Made by a program: the position numbers and the translations under genes | Assembly (NCBI GenBank): GCA_963920705.1 | Contig: OY987230.1 | Coordinates: 11,433,320 to 11,497,319 of the forward strand | Direction of reading: 5' to 3' | DNA length: 64,000 nt | Origin: Odiellus spinosus | Lineage: Eukaryota > Arthropoda > Arachnida > Opiliones > Phalangiidae | In this document: piece by piece, positions 61,106 to 64,000 of the stretch | Layout of the letters: each line of letters begins with the position of its first letter | How positions within the stretch are numbered: the first letter of the stretch is position 1 | The notes under the pieces: model-generated | Database searches by the model: none | Told to the model about the DNA's origin: nothing | The model's input: only the letters and a program-made list of their open reading frames with translations

Positions 61106-61998
61106 CTGTGAAAACCAAAAATGAAAAACAAAGTGGTTTGAAATGAAATTTAAGACTAATAATCATAAAAGAAACCAATCTTTTCCCAGTAGTATTTATC
61201 TTTGAAATTCCCGCCTTCGTTACAATTCACGTTTTCAAACGAACGTTGTCAGAATACTCCCAATATCATATCATGTTACTTTGTCAACTTGCAAAAATGA
61301 GAAGTTTTTTGTTGTAAAATTGATCCATCATCTCCATTCACGTTCGATCCCCGGGGAAATTTGATATTTTACCGCGGTATAGGATGAGTTTTCAATTACG
61401 CCGGGATTAATTGCGATCTCCTCGGTGGGAGAAAGAGAGACCAACTGTGTGTTTCAATATTTGGTACAAAAAAGACCTTTGGTCAGGAACTGATTTGGAG
61501 ATAGATAAAAACATAATTTGGCGTACAGAATTTTAGGATTTTGGAGAGATTTTAGAGATTTCAAAACTGTTGGGAGAGATTTTAATGTTGATTCCCCGTA
61601 GATAACTTTTATAATTTTGAGATATCGTCCAAAATTCACTATAAACGCGTTTCCAATCTGGTATAATTATTTAGTTTACAGTGTAATTTCGATCAGAAAA
61701 CCATTTTTGATTCAGTATTGTTAGAGTCATGATTTTTTTTTTAAATTCCCAGCATCAAATCCTTTTTTAATCTTTGAAAAGATTCTTTTGAAAACTCGGC
61801 TTTAGAAAAAAAAAGGTACGATGGGGAAAATTATTTTGTTTACTACATTTTAGTTCAAAAGAAGTTTTCCAAATGTTAAAAGCTATGTTAAATTAGATAG
61901 TCTAAAAGATAATAGCTGTGAACTGACGTCCTTGATGTTTGTAAGTTGAAACATAATTATATGGTAGGCAAATTACATACATTTGCTTTCAAAATTCA

Positions 61999-62460
61999 AA
62001 TGAGCTTCGTTCACACTATGAAATCGATTTGATTTTTGAACCGTTTTGCATTCGTCAAGTAGTTGGTATTGTAAAACTTCACTTTGTACCAACCTTGATA
62101 AAAGGCAACGTTTTACACGAAACATGTTCTATTTAACTGCTCTTTTTGTTGGTTTCAAGGCTGGGAAAAGTATAGATAATCATGTACTTTGGTCCAATCT
62201 TGAACAAAAACATTATTTTCCTCAGAAATAGGGTTATTTAACGGCTCTTTTTGTTGGTTCCAAGGTTATTTTATAATACCAACTATTAGCCGCGTTCACG
62301 CTCAAGACTAAATTAAACCATATAGGTAATCATATACTTTGTCCAAATCGGGAAAAAAAAGAAACGTTTTCCGCAAAACAGCTTTTTGTTGGTTCCAAGA
62401 TTAATTTTCAATACCAATACCAGCTATTATCCGCGTTCACACTAGAGACTATATGTGAAA
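61999..62460. mobile_element. Nested MITE mosaic
   Basis: A CGTTCACAC-type start (62,005) runs into a complete TAGTTGGTATTGTAAAAC...TTTTATAATACCAACTA element (62,060-62,287, relative of 50,262). Further GCCGCGTTCACGC (62,289) and TCCGCGTTCACACTAG (62,430) ends follow. The order suggests several insertions into one another. Confidence 0.55.
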
Positions 62461-62689
62461 CCGTTTTTAACGGTCGTAATGGAAAGCTTTTGGGTCAAAT
62501 ATAGGAAGAGAGACAGCCGAGACTTTGTCAAAAAATTGAATTATTTGAATCAAAGTGTAGTGATATCGTACCTATTGTAAAATATTGGTGCAGCAAGTAT
62601 AGGATGTTTGATTTGAACATTAAAATGTTTTCAAAGTGCTTATAGTACGAACCAAGAGGTTAACCACACCTTCCAAATATTTACACCGT

Positions 62690-62800
62690 TAAGTAACTGA
62701 TCAAAGCCTTTGGCAATGCGAAATACCTACTCAGTTACGTTATTACTTAAGTACAGTCAAAGCTACAGACATGTATACCGATTACGTGGGGAACGTAGCT
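62690..62800 (+). repeat. GATTACG-rich dispersed repeat, second copy
   Basis: Matches 5,265-5,375 most clearly over AAGTACAGTCAAAGCTACAG. Confidence 0.5.
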
Positions 62801-62907
62801 ATTCTAATAACATAACAGACCTCTCAAGAGCAATTTTTCGCCTAGTCGATAAAATTCTAAATTTAGTTTGAAAGTATTTGGCGGCACGCAGCCTAAATCT
62901 ATGTTAT

Positions 62908-62909
<2 letters not shown>

Positions 62910-62939
<30 letters not shown>
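62910..62939 (+). repeat. Poly-T tract, T30
   Basis: Uninterrupted homopolymer. Confidence 0.95.
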
Positions 62940-62942
<3 letters not shown>

Positions 62943-63342
62943 TGTCTTTGTTTCATTCGAGCAAGCGGGAATGTTTCCAGATTGTACTTTGCGCGTTATT
63001 TTGTATCGGACGTCTCTCCTATTTTGCTTTATTCGCTTTTTGAAATGCTTTTGGATCTTTTATATTTTTGTTTTCTGGTAATATCAAGAAAAATGGAAGT
63101 AAACACACTGGGAATGCTTATGAGTCCATAGACCCCCGATAGGATGCTTGCTGAAATTGTGGGCTTGTACTTAAACTCTTAAAAACATCTTGAAACCAGG
63201 GTTACGTTCTGACAACTCAGCGGTGTCTGTCACCTCTTTTACTGAACGGTCGCCTGGCATATCTCCCCTCGTATTACTATTCCGCGCTGAGTCACCAAAT
63301 TAAAAGTGGGGATCATGTGGTCGAAAGTGTACCAACCAATAG

Positions 63343-63522
63343 TAGAGATCGGGGTTTGGACAAGAAAATTTCTGATTATTTTATCTTTATTCATAACTTA
63401 AAATTTTTCGAAAAAAGTCTATGATAAATCCAATGTAATCGCGAATAATTTTCCGATTATTTTTTTATGATTAACTGATTAACTGATAGTTGTGGATTAT
63501 TTTGTCCAAACCCCGATCTCTA
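63343..63522. mobile_element. hAT MITE with perfect 8-bp duplication (180 bp)
   Basis: TAGAGATCGGGGTTTGGACA at both ends in inverse orientation (21 bp perfect), flanked by ACCAATAG at 63,335-63,342 and 63,523-63,530. An 8-bp duplication and TAGAG start are typical of hAT elements. No coding capacity. Confidence 0.85.
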
Positions 63523-63644
63523 ACCAATAGCATCGCTTGAATACGTTCCAAAAAAAGTCATGATTTAATAAAATCATGGAAAAATAATGCTTATTTTTCC
63601 CTGATAAAATCGAATCTTTATTACTCGCTTGTCTTCGTTTCTTA

Positions 63645-64000
63645 AGCCGCGTTCATACTAGGCCTTGGAATCGATTTAAACCGCTTCAAAACGTATCGCA
63701 AGAGTCGTGTGAACGGAAAACCGTCTAATCTCGAATCGATTTCTCGAAACTGCTTCGGGAACCAGTTTCATACCGATTCGGTTTCAGCAACCTATAAGCC
63801 GCGTTCACACTATAAACTTTAAAAGCGTTTTTAACCGTTTTGGAAAAGTTTAATTATAAAATTTGGGGTCACCTGTGTAGCCCTTTGATCAAGAAACAAA
63901 ATTAATATCTTAAAAAGTTCATCTGATGATTCGAAACGGTTTCAAAACGCTTCGAAAGTGTCAAGTGTGAACGTAGCTATAGATGAAGCCACAATAAATC
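63645..64000. mobile_element. CGTTCACAC-family MITE, interrupted, running off the window
   Basis: AGCCGCGTTCATACTAGGCC start and interior match 24,699-25,008. It is split by the insertion at 63,797-63,979 and resumes as GATGAAGCCACAATAAATC. Confidence 0.75.
63797..63979. mobile_element. Short CGTTCACAC MITE nested in the long form at a TA site
   Basis: AGCCGCGTTCACACT to AAGTGTGAACGTAGCTA, with TA on both sides. The empty site is preserved in the 24.7-kb copy. Confidence 0.8.

Larger units (their letters stand above)
58760..61990. other. Upstream intergenic stretch
   Basis: Upstream of exon 1a on the minus strand. A G-run at 59,131-59,140 region, a GGCGGA-type MITE fragment at 59,349, the T36 tract and an eroded repeat; no gene seen. 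Confidence 0.5.

Noticed and set aside
1-64000. Retroviral, LTR or LINE coding remnants
   Set aside because: No reverse transcriptase, integrase, capsid-like or endonuclease reading and no long terminal direct repeats were recognised.

Overview
The window looks like AT-rich, intron- or intergenic-type DNA of a metazoan, most likely an arthropod. The reasons are a TTAGG-type telomere-like run inside a dispersed repeat, spliceosomal exons separated by very long introns, and dense small non-autonomous DNA transposons. There is no long open reading frame. Essentially every ORF of 60-139 codons is chance, repeat-derived, or a tRNA read in the wrong frames.

The dominant structure is a 13.5-kb array (about 36,040-49,540) of 297-bp units, each holding one 73-bp tRNA-like gene. 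It is a giant inverted repeat: 18 full units with the tRNA on the minus strand (36,041-41,533), a 68-bp hairpin-bearing centre, then 27 full units with the tRNA on the plus strand (41,534-49,540). All 45 tRNA copies appear identical. A and B boxes and a T5 terminator are intact, but the anticodon arm is abnormal (one base short, no U33), so a decoding role is doubtful. A 16-bp direct repeat flanks the whole array like a target-site duplication.

Reading splice signals by eye also reveals a minus-strand host gene too fragmented for ORF lists. Two alternative first coding exons (1a at 58,082-57,942, 47 codons; 1b at 28,364-28,257, 36 codons) both end in phase 0 at good GT donors and have upstream in-frame stops. 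A 34/43-nt micro-exon (25,198-25,156) has a strong acceptor, starts in phase 0 and ends in phase 1. A weaker third first-exon candidate (16,330-16,246) also ends in phase 1. The protein is not recognised. If the model is right, the tRNA array lies inside a roughly 32.7-kb intron between exon 1a and the micro-exon. GC-raised promoter-like segments with E2F-like and CACGTG sites lie upstream of exons 1a and 1c.

The rest is a mosaic of small inverted-repeat elements: TTAA-flanked, TA-flanked and hAT-like MITEs (several with visible target-site duplications and one clear nested insertion), short tandem blocks of a 140-190-bp repeat, and nine poly-T tracts of at least 17 nt, all on the plus strand.
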